Under the pieces are notes generated by a model that searched no databases, was not told the DNA's origin, and worked only from the letters and a program-made list of their open reading frames with translations. Positions 49,013 to 61,500 of a stretch of DNA of 64,000 nt are shown here, in pieces; position 1 is the stretch's first letter, and every line of letters begins with the position of its first letter. The translations under genes and the position numbers were made by a program. The stretch comes from Sisyra terminalis (taxonomy: Eukaryota; Arthropoda; Insecta; Neuroptera; Sisyridae). The DNA lies in contig OY292279.1 in NCBI GenBank assembly GCA_958496175.1, positions 21,700,001-21,764,000 on the forward strand, read 5' to 3'.

Positions 49013-50114
49013 TTATATATTATTAATTTTGATTTTTTCAATTATGTTTTCCGTTTGGAGTCGATTTTTACTATTATGTTTTAATATAAAGCCATTAACA
49101 GCATCTGCTACATGTTCCGGGTGGGTTAAATGTACGTAATGCGTTCCAGGAATACTTAATTGTACAAAATTTTTGTTTGTTTCGTTTAAAATTTTCTTTA
49201 ATTCACTATGAAACTTTTCCTCAGTAAAATAATGAGACTGAAGCGGTCGTATATCCATTAAAGGAGTTCGTACATATTTGGTCATTGAAATTAATCCTTT
49301 TTGTGAAAAATTTTCTGTACCCGTGGCTGCTAAACGTTCGTCTTGACTAAAAGAAAATTTTCTGTAATCTTTTTTCGATGAAATTAATTCCCGTTCTAGC
49401 AAATGTTTTGCACATTCAGGCGTGATTGATTTTTCCGAGATTTCGTATAGAAATCGAACGGCTTCCTCGTATGTGTAAAGTTTAGGTTCTGTTTTCTCAG
49501 ACAACAATTTATCAATTACTGTGAAGTCATGTAAGAGTTTTTGAATACTTTTTTTCTTTTCCTGAACAATTCTTTGTAGTAAATCGAAACTTATATGAAA
49601 ATCGATTTGATCGGGAAACAGGGACGAGTAATAATATCCACTGAGTGCTCCCAACGAATGGCTAACAAATGATAGATTTGACCATCCCATCAGTTCCTGC
49701 ATTTCCCGCAGAGCGATAATTGTATCAAAAATTACGTACATTATTCCGCGAGGGTTATGATCCGATTTTCCATGACCTAGCCAATCAATTGCTAGAAATC
49801 CAATATTTTTCGATAAATACGGTGCAAGTGTATCAAAAGTTCCAGCATTATCCTTAAATTGTAAAAAAAATATATTTCTACACATTATATTACCATAATA
49901 CCCCTACTCTCCAATTAGCAAGACCGAGAATTGGACGTCCGCTAGTAGGACCCCACCATTTTCCACGAATTTTCCCGAGACTTGTAGGAATTTGAACTTC
50001 AATAAAACTGGAATCGGTTTTACAACTAATTACACTAAAACTCTTTCGCCATAAATAAACAGGAGTAATACATTTGTTTGATATTTTGATAAATTTATTG
50101 TTCAATTTTAACAT
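49013..50114 (-). CDS. Kraken/SERHL-like serine hydrolase D, diverged
   Basis: Exons 50114-49908 and 49852-49013 are separated by a 55-bp intron (donor GTAGGG, acceptor ATTTAAG) and encode 348 residues starting MLKLNNKF. The frame is intact, but several family positions are changed. IPVPWG is IPTSLG, the oxyanion HGWQ is ANWR, the elbow GHSLG is SHSLG (Ser near 135 kept), and GHGLSS is GHGKSD. DNAGTF, AIDW, MGW and GTHYVHLTHPE (catalytic His) are kept. The first ~36 residues carry many Lys/Arg and no Asp/Glu, presequence-like. Changed oxyanion residues with an intact frame suggest altered chemistry or a pseudoenzyme. Gene C starts 0.43 kb downstream in the same orientation, so C and D are a tandem pair. 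Confidence 0.85.
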
Positions 50115-53100
50115 TCTACTTCTCAATTACGAAAAAATGCCAATTTAACATTAACCTCCATAAAAGACTAGATAACATACTGACATACTTTGCGCAGATT
50201 TGATTTCCCCTACCATAGCTCATTTAATTAAAAAATATTCTAATAATGACGAATAAATTTCCATTAAAAAGCGGCAAATTTAAAACTTTAATTTTTAAAA
50301 AGTAAAAGATTTGATTAATAGCTAGAGACATTATAACGGGGTGGCAATCAATATATTACTCCAGATGGGTAAGCTTACCCAGATGGGTAAATATGGTGGT
50401 TGACAGAATAATAACTAATTTATTATTGGGAATTTGGAACGCCCGATGCTTGTTATTCTGGTTATTCTGCTTCAAACATAAAGTGTAGGAAATTGTTAAG
50501 GACTCTTTTATATAATACCTATACAAATTGATGTATCACACAACGTAATATCCACTAAATTTAAGTTCCTTCATATTGATTGATGAATAAAAACTGATCA
50601 AATAAGTTTTCACTAAGCAATAATCCTTTTTAAAAAAATCAAAATATAATTAGTTGTCTTATGAATACCCTGGTGTAATATTATATTAGTTATGCATAAT
50701 GATTGTTCTTATTTCGTTAGTTCCATTAGTCTCCTTATCACTCCTAAATTATGTAAAATAGCTTATTAAAAGTATTTGAATAAAAACTATGATTTATTTA
50801 TGAAAATTCCGTCTAATACAACCAAAAATTATTGTTAAATAAAAATAATTACATAAATAAGAAATTAAACCAAAAAATATACGTTGAGTTATAGTATATT
50901 AAGTAAATTATTATATATAACAGCCAATCCTATAACACCATCATGGAGCTTACGCTACAAGCATCATGAAACAACAGTAAATCCGGGACTGAAAAATTTA
51001 TCTCACATAATTAAAGCACTTCTAATAAAATCTTTAGATGACTCCAAAAATTATCTTAGTGGCATCTTTTTGGGTAATGTTATAATTTCCAAGATGTCCA
51101 GCGAGTACGAAAATCATGAAAATCAAGGAACTTGATAAAGAATTCAGTTGAGTTTCAATTTAATTTTTTATTACTATTTAAACTGGAAAAGATATAGTTA
51201 TCATCGTTAATAAGTATATTGTATCCTGAGTAATAATTTCGAATTGAAAGAGACCCCATTAAAGTCATTCTAATCCAGGATCTTCAGTGGCAGGTTTAAG
51301 TCCAAAGTCACCCCCGACCCCATTCAATGTTTTGCCTTTTTTGCTCTGTAACAAGTAGGTTATCAAGATACTAAAGTTATGAATTGATTTTGACTAGTTT
51401 TTACCAAACTTTTGAATTGTCATATAATTTTTAAATATATCTTATTAATTCCAATATTTTTTCCCAAGTTTAATATAATTGATAGCTTTTTTCCAGTTTC
51501 ACTTAAGATATTAACTTCCTTTCCCTAGCCTTGATTTGCGCAAAAATATCGATTATATCATTGTAATCGATTTGTTGCACTAATTTAGTTTCAAATAATT
51601 ATAAATCCAGAGTATTAAGTTTACCTGGGTCAATACTTGCGCATTAGTAGCTTTTTATCGGTTCCAGAGTGAAAAAAATAAATAAATGATTTTTCTGCTA
51701 AACAATTTGTCGTTTAAAAATTAAAAAAATGTGCAAAACTATGTCAACATTAGGGTACACATTTCTAAGATTCCTTGACTCCAATGTATTTCATATATTT
51801 TGTGCGAAGCGGATATCTTCAGTATTTTGCAATGAATCTTTAAATTCATCTATTTGGACTTCTCCTTAGGATACTGTAACGATTTTAGTATATATGACGT
51901 GTTTCGATTACCAGGGTTTGCATAGAACTTTAAATGTTCTAACAAAAAAGAATCGAATTAAGCAAGAAGTTCCACGGTTCCAAAAAAAATACCATTATAA
52001 GGATCTTCAATTTTCTCTGAATGTTCCCAAAATGACAATCCTTTAGTTACCAATGATTTACCAGTAAAGGAAATATTTTACACACTTTATTGAAGATGTT
52101 CTATACATTCATAGCAAAATTAGCTCAAATCAGTTTATAAATTTGAATTGCTCGTTCATTATTTTGCCTCTAAAACGTTGGCATTTCGAAAATTTTACCG
52201 TTCATAATTTCGTGCCATTCTAGGCTTTGACATCACGGGCCTAGGCTTAAATCCATCACTGGAGATCTACTTGGAAAATTTAGATTGTAAAATATGTAGC
52301 CATTGTCGTAAATAAGTATATTAAGTTCCGATTATAAATTTTCATGTTGAAACCCAACCCTATAGGGATTTAAAATTGGAATGTAACGCAAAAACCCTTT
52401 AAACCCATTAGATTGTGCAATTATACTAATGTTCTAATAAGGAAATTCCAAAGAGATCTAAGTTATTCTAACCCGGCATCTAATAGAGAAATACCTGAAA
52501 TGAGAGGGTGTCTGAATCATTATAGGATGAAATTATTTTATCAAAATTAGCGTTTTTTTTTGTTCTGTGCCAGGTTATTACTAAAAATGGGTCTCTTCAA
52601 CAGGAGCGAACTGACCTGGAGAAAGTTTCGGAGAGTTCCCGGAGGGGTTGTAGCTACAAAATGTAAGTGAACCACTAGCGCTGGTACATTTTTTTTCACA
52701 ATGGATAAAATTTATTATTATGGAAAAAGTTTTACTTTTAACTTTTTGTTCAGTGCAATTGTCGCTAGCGTATTCCGTTGATGTCGTAAGCTTTTACTTT
52801 TTTACATGAAATTAAAAATTAACTGTTGACCTTCCTTTACATTTTGTTCCTGATTAAAATTTTACAGCTAATCCATCCCTGCTTTTAAATAATCATCTAC
52901 TGAACAAAAATGAAATCAAATTTTGATAAAGAAATCATAGAATTACTCAGAAATCTGGAAACCTGACATTGGAGATTGCATAAGATCAGCCGGTAATTTA
53001 AAATTAGCGTCTATCTTAAAATATTGTTTTTAAAAAAATCACCCAATCTAATTATTATAGACCCAATTGAATTTAAGCTTCAATATGGTTATTTTATAGA

Positions 53101-53385
53101 ATTTAAAATGTTAATATTAACTATTTTAACATTACCAAGCTGCGCATGCATATAATAGGGGAAGTTAATTTAAACATATACGCTATATAAAAAGACAATT
53201 ACTAAATTATTACTTTTCAGGGTGCCAATTAGAAAATAATGATATTTTCTTTTTAACTATAATGCATTGATTTCCAAAAATCTGATTGTTCTACAGGCCA
53301 GTAGCGTGGTGGGTTTAGGGGGAGAAATAACCCCAGGTGGTACATGAAAATAGAGCAGTATTTTACATTAATAATTCCATAAAAT
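50115..53385. other. AT-rich non-coding sequence in PDZ intron 1
   Basis: No gene was supported. A short direct repeat CCCAGATGGGTAA is seen at 50363-50395. The frame at 50884-51135 starts at a non-ATG codon and shows no motif. Confidence 0.4.
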
Positions 53386-54294
53386 ATTAGATGTACTGGA
53401 AAAGAATATTCAAACCAATAGTCATTTAATTGCCATTTATCTGTTTATAAGTTATTTGAAAGTGGTACGAAAGACATTTTATGATTAGAGAAATTTATTA
53501 ACTTAACAAAATAACAAAATATTTTTTATTCCGTGACCTATACTGAAATGGTAGGACCAAAAACTCAAAAGAGTATAAATTCAGTATTGTATTTTCTTCG
53601 ATCACATCATGTGTTTCACATGATAGTAACGCAAAGTTGTTACTACTAACATTTTTAATGTTTATCTAAGTGCATAGAAGTTCTTTTATGCCAACTGAGT
53701 TTTTTTAAGTTCAAATTCGATAATTTTCATTTCTGCAACCCGTATCAACGAAATATGACAAAAAATTTAGCTAATAAAAAATTAATGGAGGAAATGGTGC
53801 CAAATGTATGCTAGAAAGTCGAAGAGCTGTCAAATAATCCTAATTAATCTTAATCGATCGACCAAATACCCAAAAGTGTCCAAAAACTGTTAACAAATAA
53901 AATTCTATGCTGCAACACGGCAATGCAAGACCCTTCTGCAGAAGAAAAGCCCTGGAAAAAAGAAATTAATTACGAAGGAAGTGATATTGCTGTACCCACT
54001 ATAATCCTCCAAAGTTATTTTATCGGATTTCTATTTATTTCAATCGTTACTACATTTACTAAGTGGTTAAAATATCGAAAGTTTAAGTGGTGTTCCAAAT
54101 GTATTTTTTGATATTTTTCTTGCTAATTAATTGATTTTTACTAATATGGTATTAAAAATTTGCACACTAGATGTCAAAACGTTGATACTATTTAGGCTGA
54201 TTATATCATTGATTTAAAATCAATAGTTGTAATAAAATTTTGTGTTTTAATTGCATATTGAAAAAACGACTATACTTTTCGGTCTGCCTAATAT
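53386..54294 (+). mobile_element. Degraded mariner-like element, copy 3
   Basis: Ends ATTAGATGTACTGGAAAAG and the inverse of TTAGGCAGACCGAAAAGTA. It shares GACATTTTATGATTA, GAGTTTTTTTAAGTTCAAAT and TTGCACACTAGATGTCAAAA with the other copies. The open frame at 53923-54111 is part of the broken transposase. Confidence 0.6.
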
Positions 54295-54368
54295 AAGACC
54301 ATTTATGAGGAACAATTTTGTTTTGGAAATGAGAAAATTTCTATTCAAAAATCATTATACATTAGAAA

Positions 54369-54510
54369 AACATGAAGAGAACATTTTTGAATAATAAAAG
54401 GATTTATAGGTATTTGATTTTTTACCAATTTTCTTGAGTAATGATAAAAGTAAGATGCGGAAAATTTTCGGACAGCCTCGGGGGGCGAATACGTATGCAA
54501 AGTCACTGCT
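54369..54510. repeat. Dispersed repeat shared with 23318-23460
   Basis: GAAGAGAACATTTT, CCAATTTTCTTGAGTAAT and AAAATTTTCGGACAG are in the same order as at 23.3 kb. Class unknown. Confidence 0.5.
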
Positions 54511-56390
54511 ATAGGTAATTAAGTTTCCAGACTTTTATTAATTATATTTTTTTTTAAATTTTACATTTTGAATTTTAAAACAGACAGTAGAAAAAATTAG
54601 TACAAAGACATCAGCAAAATCGATTGTGGTTTTTGATTATTTTTAGTTCCATGTGGTTATGAGTCGATTTTTTTGAAAAACAATCAACTTAACAGTTGCT
54701 AATGCTGCATTTTATTTTAAATATATACTGTTTAATGTAAGATTTAAATGATAGTTTCCTTAAATCTTGCCTCTTCTTTTTTATTGGTAATATTGAGTTA
54801 TAAATCTTTCATTACTCTTTCGATTTGTTTTCTTTGTATTTTAAATTTAATTCTTGTCACATGTGCACCAACAACAAATTCACAAATGAACCAAATACTT
54901 ACTTTAAAATAAGATAGGACACTAAGTGATTTTTTTGGGCAATTTGCCCATGGTCGCGTACAGACGAGCGATGACGCTATTAGAATATAATTTACATCGT
55001 ATTAGATCATTCCGTTTCACAACCTATCAAATTATTTTTATATGTGTGAAAAATTAGTTTATATAAGTAAAAAATTTTTATAAAAAAATATACTCTTAAA
55101 ATGTCACGAACTTAGATTACTCCTTCTCGAAGGAATTGAAGCGAAAGAATTAGCAGAATCATATACCTAATATAACTGGTATAATGTTTTGATTATTGAA
55201 ATAACTTTCGTAAGCTACTGGCGTCTAAATATTCGGCGAATGTCTGAAGTACTGTCTCGTTTTAATTTTGGCTGGCAAAAAGATGAAGGTATCTTTCTTT
55301 TAAAAATCATTTCTAGTAAGTATAATATGCGTATGGATATGTGATTAAAGTGTAAATCAATCCCGGAATGTCTCTGTGGAATCTCTTACAATGTTCTAAC
55401 CCAAACAGTTCATATGAATTCCTTTTAGCACATTTATTTGAGGAAACATACGAAAAAAAACAACCGGAAATAAATCAAAATTGAAACAAGGTTGAGGACA
55501 GGCAGGGTGGATGCTTTGTCGTGGTAAAGTATATATATTACACGACATGTTGGTAATTTTTTTCCATAAAATAAAATCTCTTCTTGGAGCTTCTTCTAAT
55601 ACCGAAATTCATACCAATGTTTCGCAGAATATATAACAACATGACCCTTTTTGTTTTGAAATAGTTTATTTTAAGACAATTACAAAAATAATATAGGTAC
55701 CTAAATAATAAGTGTTTTAAGTGTGATTTATAGCAAAGAAGAAATTAAACATAAAATTTGCTGAAGCCAAAGTCTCAGAATGATTTTGGGATAAATTTTC
55801 TCAAAATACACTTAATAATGAATTGGCAATCATGAATGGCGATCGGAATATTTTAATTATGATTTAATAAATGTCAAATCTTTCAATTGAAAATGTGTAC
55901 TGAAAATTTAGCAGACAATGAAACTTGAATTTAAAATTAAGGACGCATCTTTTTTATAACGGATTTTAGTGATTCCCGAATAGTGCTTCTAATACATCTT
56001 TCTACCTATTCTTTCTTTAAATTTGTATTTGCTTGCAATTTAACCCATTTTTCGAAGTCGATCACGTATAAATAAGAAAAATTATTATCGATCACAATAG
56101 TATTAATTTTTCCCACCCTTACCATATCCTAACGTACAATTATCTTAATTATCTTAATTAATCAATTATCTTAATTATATTAAATATTAGTTTTTAACGA
56201 AAGGGTTTTTGCGAAAGTGTTGCGTCAAAAATACGTTGCAAAACTGAATAGAGAGCTGGATATACTCCAGATTACTTACTGATCGGAATATTACGAGAAC
56301 TGAATTATAGTGCTGTTTTCAAAATAACTTTTTATGGAGTGACCTTTGTATTTTAGTAGATAGAGCCAATTGTCTAAATCCAGCACGGGT
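54511..56390. other. AT-rich non-coding sequence
   Basis: Nothing recognisable apart from short AT-rich direct repeats (AATTATCTTAATT, 56135-56180). Confidence 0.4.
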
Positions 56391-56548
56391 AGCCTACTGG
56401 TAGCTGAATTGTAAAGATTGACCCAAAACTGTAAGATGCTCGGTTCGATTTTCGTATTGAGCAAATTTTCAATATTTCTTCCTCTACGCATTTTCATAGA
56501 TCCTAGAATCACAAAAGACCTTGACAGTTATAAAACGGTAACTATTAA
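56391..56548 (+). repeat. tRNA-derived SINE, copy 8
   Basis: Head AGCCTACTGGTAGCTGAATT, degraded B box GGTTCGATTTT, and tail with AAAGACCTTGACAGTTATAA. The A box is worn. Confidence 0.75.
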
Positions 56549-56727
56549 GTAAAAAAAATGGCAGTTCTGTTTAGGATGTTCATTGTAAGTGAATGCAGAT
56601 AAAAATATCAGCAATTCTACTTCGAATTACTTATCAACTCTTGGTAAGAGCTTAGTTTGTTTAGTTTCCAGTTTTCATACGAAATAGTTTTATGCATATT
56701 GTACATAACTGTGGACATTTTTTTAAT

Positions 56728-56881
56728 TGTTATTTATCGTCGCTACCAAGGTCCTTAGTAGCTCTAGGGTTAATAAAAATCCGAAAATAAAGAAATATCG
56801 AAAATTTGCTCAATACGAGGATCGAACCCAACACCTACCGATTTTGGAGCGGTTATCTTAACCACTCGGCCATCAGTAGGC
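56728..56881 (-). repeat. tRNA-derived SINE, copy 9
   Basis: Minus-strand copy with CACTCGGCCATCAGTAGGC head complement, GGATCGAACCCAACACCTAC B-box complement, and CTCTAGGGTTAATAAAAATC body. It faces copy 8 in inverted orientation. Confidence 0.85.
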
Positions 56882-57260
56882 ACTACTGGTGTTGGAGAAA
56901 TCTGATTGATCTTCTGAATGGAAGTCGGGTCTCTCTTTACCCTTAAAACTTTGTGACCAGGCTTCCATCCCAAGTTATTCTTGTTCTGGGGTCAAATTAG
57001 TAAGGGTTTCCTTGCACTTCCAAATCAGTTCGGAGCTATTACATTTCAAACCTTGACTATTGGTGGATATTGGACTGGATCGTGTTGTTATTTTACTCAG
57101 AGTAGACATTTCCAATATTAATTCAGAGGATCAGCTCTGCTTGGATGCAAAATACAAGAAATTTCACTAATTTTATCCAGTGACTTCATTATCAATGTTG
57201 CTGATGATAAATTTGACTCCATCAACGATCATATAACGATGGAGATAACTACTTCTGGAG

Positions 57261-57397
57261 GAGCCTATTGGTGGTCGAGTGGTCAAGGCGACCGCTCTGA
57301 AACTGGTAGGTGTTGGGTTCGATCCTCGCATCGAATAAATTTTCGATATTTTTCGATTATGGATTTTTATTAACCCTAGACTCACTAAAGACCTAGA
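57261..57397 (+). repeat. tRNA-derived SINE, copy 10
   Basis: Plus-strand copy with GAGCCTATTGGTGGTCGAGT head, GGTTCGATCCTCG B box, and TTATTAACCCTAGA body. It has the best A and B boxes of the ten copies. The tail is cut after AAAGACCTAG. Confidence 0.85.
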
Positions 57398-58444
57398 CTC
57401 AAAAATTCTTTCTTTTTGCAAAATTGTTATCTATAAATGATCAATAAATCCGTTAAAATCTACAAAAAAACTATGGTACCATCATTGATGTCGATTCTCA
57501 TGATTCATAGATAAAATAGAGACCTATGCCAATACGAAAAACTTTAGTAACCACATACCAATTATATCAATGATTGAATATGACACTTAAATTTGTTTTC
57601 CATAAATTATTTTAACTTTAAATTAATGTTATGGTATCACTTACTTTCAGTATCTAACTGTAATTATCCTTTTCTTTGATTTATTTTCCATTTGGCCGTC
57701 GGAAAGTTATACAATTTAAATTCATTTTTTCAGCTGATATTTTTACAATTTATAATACTACAACTCTAGTTCTCATTTTCGTTATATTTATAAAAATTAA
57801 ATAAAAATTCTCACGTGTATTTGTTTACAATTTCATTAATAATAGCTTACTCTAACCCCTAAACTGGCCACTAAGAACGCTTGTGTCGATTTAGCTTCCC
57901 TACTACGACTTCCCACATTGCGAATAGCAAAAATTACGGTGGTGCCATATGCCCTCAAATAATTTCTTCATGATGTGGATAAGAATATAAAATTTAAATT
58001 TGATTTTATACATTGAATACTATTTTTAAATCATTTAGTTGACATGGTATCCAGTTGAAGATGAAAAACTCTGTTATTATTGTAATGCTTTTAAATGTTA
58101 TTTTAAAGCTTTACGAAAGATAAACTTCAGAGAAATGTCAAGAAGTATACAAATATTGAAACTTGAAATGTTTTATTTTATTCACACTGAAAAAAATCGA
58201 TAAATAAATATGATACTTACATCGATTTCGATCACACATGAAATAAGCACTTTTTTTTAAAAATTTTTAAACAAATTAGTCGAAGAACCCACTGATAACA
58301 CTTCAATATTTATTTATTCTCGTATCCCTTCACCAATTCAAACACTAATTTGAGTTAAAATATTCAGAAAAGCTTTTACGGCTTTTCGAAGATGATAAAT
58401 TAATTTAATGAAATCAGTTCAAGAAGGAAAAAAGAGGAACTCAC

Positions 58445-58540
58445 CCGAGATATTTTTAGTGGTTGATTAGTGTCGACACCACCGTGCATTCGAAAACCCC
58501 ACGGTGATCCACCATCGAGTACAATTTCACGAACGCTCAT
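58445..58540 (-). CDS. PDZ gene, exon 1 (start and PWGFR loop)
   Basis: ATG at 58540 with A at -3; 32 codons MSVREIVLDGGSPWGF then RMHGGVDTNQPLKISR, and donor GTGAGT in phase 0. GGSPWGFRMHGG is the carboxylate-binding loop and second strand of an ALP/Enigma/ZASP or synaptopodin-2 type PDZ domain, which binds C-terminal or internal peptides of partner proteins. The remainder of the domain is encoded 34.6 kb away at 23672-23823, joining as KISR|VNPG without a gap relative to the family. Confidence 0.85.
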
Positions 58541-61500
58541 TTTCGTCGTCGAAAATTTCGGTGAACGATCGACGTAACTCGTTGAAACTTAACGAACATT
58601 ACACAAATAAAAACACGTGGGACATATTCGCGCACTTAACACTATTTTCTGCGGCAAACCGAATATTTTATTCACACTTCCAATGGAGATATGCACAAAC
58701 GAAATTTCTCTGAAATCAGAAAAAAAAAATAATGTTACCAAAGGGAAGCATAATAAATAAGCCGACAATACCACTTGTCATAAATTAGAAAATTGCAATG
58801 GGTGTATCAAGATAAATTCTGCCTTTAGGCAATCCAATGAGCGGATGTTGTAAGTTGACTTTGTAATCAAATAATTAGTGCAATGAGAATCATTTTATTT
58901 ACTGTTTAATATTCAAGACAGGATCGCAAAAAAAAACCTTATAAAATAGGTCGACTTTGGAATTAATTTTTGAAAATCGGTCTTAATTATGTGCTTGAAA
59001 AAGTTTCCATTTGTATGATTTGCTGATTTAACAAATTAAAGAGTCTTGTAATTACAATTCAGAAATTAAATAAATCAGAACCCAAAATTGTTTATCATCA
59101 TTATTCTGAATAATTATCAAACTATCATTCTAAATGTATTTTCTCCAATTATATTTGGTTTAGTTACCAAATGTAACCACCTGTTTCCACTTAATTACTT
59201 TAATTTACCTTTCCATCTCAACATAACTACAAAAGCTCCTTTTTTCTATATCACTTGTCAAACAATCCAACATGACGGCTAAAGCTCCAAAGGCCAGCCT
59301 TATAAATTCTAAAGAAATTCAGTTTCTGGATTATGAGAATAAATTCAACTTTCAATTAAAACAAATTATAAACTTTGTTCAATTCTCCAAATAACAGTCC
59401 CCATTTGGGGGATTGGGGGGAAACTTATCTGGTAGATAAATCGTATTCATATCACTATTCTTAGGTAGAAATACACAGGTTTCTTTTATCTTTGAAAATA
59501 AATTTTACCTGGAATATATGTAGATGTTACTACCTAGGTATGAAAATACCAACTGAGACATTTATTTTTATGATGCTGAACGTTTTGGAAAAAAATAATT
59601 TAACTTTTCCAAACCTTTTTTAACAAAATCTTTCAATACGGCCCTGACCACCATCTACAATTAAGTATAGTTATGATATCATTAATTAGAACAACTCAAC
59701 GTAAATTTTTACTTTTATCATAAGATCTCTAATTTGAAAACAATTTCATTTATTTAATAAACGTTTTCAAAATCCCACCGAAAGATAGAGTTGAAATAAA
59801 TGAATAATAAATTGAAATATTTGATTATCATTTAATTAGATTTAATAAGCTTTTGAAATTAACAATCCAGTATAGTGTTACATCCTAGGGTAGTTAAAGC
59901 TACCGTATAAATTGACCGATTAACTAAATTTGTTTACAATGAAGCCATATGTAGATATAATAACATAATTGATATTGATAAACAGAATGTATATTTGCAA
60001 AATATGAATTTTTCGTTGTTACTTATTTTTGAACTTGACTCATATTAAAACTGCGCAATAACGATTGCCTTGACTTAGTTTTAATTAGTTTAATTAAAAT
60101 AATTAACGGGCAGAGTAGTGGGAAAATGCGGGAATCTCGTGGGTTTTATATATATATTAAAAAAAACGCATTAAATGAAAAATAATGTATATCTCCATTT
60201 ACAATTCCACCCTCTTTTAATTTCTTGTGTATGTTAACATCTATACGTATAGATATAGATTTAGATGTGGCTGAAAAAGGGATCTCAAATTACCACAAAC
60301 ATAGTCACAAACCATATCCAACTTTAATATGAATAACAACCCCCATATGCTTCGATACGAGAAGTAATATCATTAGAGAGGGATCCAGCTGTTTCTCCCA
60401 CAATAACGAAAGTTAATGACATGGGCGAAAACGTGAAGGTTGTTTTATTAAAGCTGGTAACAATTACTTTAATTAGATATCGAATTTTATGATTTTTGGA
60501 AGATTTATTTTCTTGATAATAAATTGATTGGGAGAAGCACGTCGTTATACAACCGTAATTGAAAATGATTCACTTTATAATAAAGCTAATGTTGAGAGTA
60601 AAGTTTTGGACCAAAAATTAATAACAATTAATTATTGGAAGTAGAATTACTTGAGAAATAATTGCACTTCAGAATGGTTTTTGATTTCTGTTAGGGTACA
60701 CAATTTTTATTCCTCTTTTAGTACTTAATTTTCATAAGGTTCTTCATTATAAATTTTAGAGAATAATCATAGGTGATAAGGAATAGAAGTGAAAAAGTAG
60801 GTAAGTTATCAATTTTTATTTTGAGTTCCTAACATGGACGTAGCCAGATATGAGTAAGAGGGGGCGCTGTATATAGGAAGCGCTGTAATATAATATCCTA
60901 TTTAAAAATGATCAGACAACAAAATTGACTTCAGAAAATGAATTAAATTAAACTACTAACTTTGTAGATGCAACAATCATCAATAAAAACGGAAAATTAT
61001 CATATAATATATACATGAAACCCATAACTACGAGTACAACTATCCACATTACATCATTTACCCAAGAAACTAAAAATAGGCAGCTTATAACAGCCTCGTA
61101 TAAAGTGTAATCGAGTTCCCTCTAAGCATCAAAGCACTTGAAGCAGAATTCAATAAAATAAAACATATAACTGTAACCAACGGATACGAAAGCTCAATTA
61201 TAGGTTAATGAATATCTAAATATATCAAAAAGTCACTCCCTCCAATTCTACCCAAGAAAAGAAGAAATATATCAAATCAAGATTCAACAATAAGTTTGCT
61301 ACTACAATCGCTAATTTTCTAACGAAATATAATTCTAACATCACATTTTCGATAAATAACAACATCCTCAGTATTATTAAACCAAGAAGGAACAACCAAA
61401 TCGCTCCGGAAAATAAAGCCGGTATATATTAAATTAAATGCAGTTCTTTTGAAAAATTATTTATTAGCCAAATTGGTTGATCTTTTGGGACTATATACAA

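Larger units (their letters stand above)
23824..58444 (-). other. PDZ gene, intron 1 (34.6 kb) hosting nested genes
   Basis: Bounded by the donor GTGAGT at 58444 and the acceptor TATAG at 23824, both in phase 0 and splitting a single PDZ domain between Arg32 and Val33. It contains the four hydrolase genes and many transposon relics. Stretches 23824-25760, 26670-29400, 30100-32670 and 50115-53385 contain only AT-rich DNA with no recognisable gene. Confidence 0.7.
14309..58540 (-). other. Gene model: PDZ-domain protein, five exons, giant first intron
   Basis: Joined exons 58540-58445, 23823-23672, 21043-20970, 20646-20536 and 14694-14309 total 819 nt, an exact multiple of three, encoding 272 residues. 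Residues 1 to about 85 form one PDZ domain: PWGFR loop at 13-17, hydrophobic strands, GIREGD turn, and a final LRLGL strand. The rest is a polar, basic tail without known domains. PWGFR-type PDZ domains of the ALP/Enigma/ZASP and synaptopodin-2 families bind alpha-actinin and other actin-linked proteins, so a muscle or cytoskeletal role is inferred, not shown. No LIM domain was found. Introns are about 34.6 kb, 2.6 kb, 0.32 kb and 5.8 kb. The last junction is the least certain. Confidence 0.7.

Noticed and set aside
57261..57330. tRNA gene
   Set aside because: A and B boxes are present but the acceptor stem and anticodon arm cannot be formed, and the same unit recurs as a SINE.
57173..57421. 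82-residue minus-strand frame
   Set aside because: It overlaps SINE copy 10; the remainder shows no recognisable motif.
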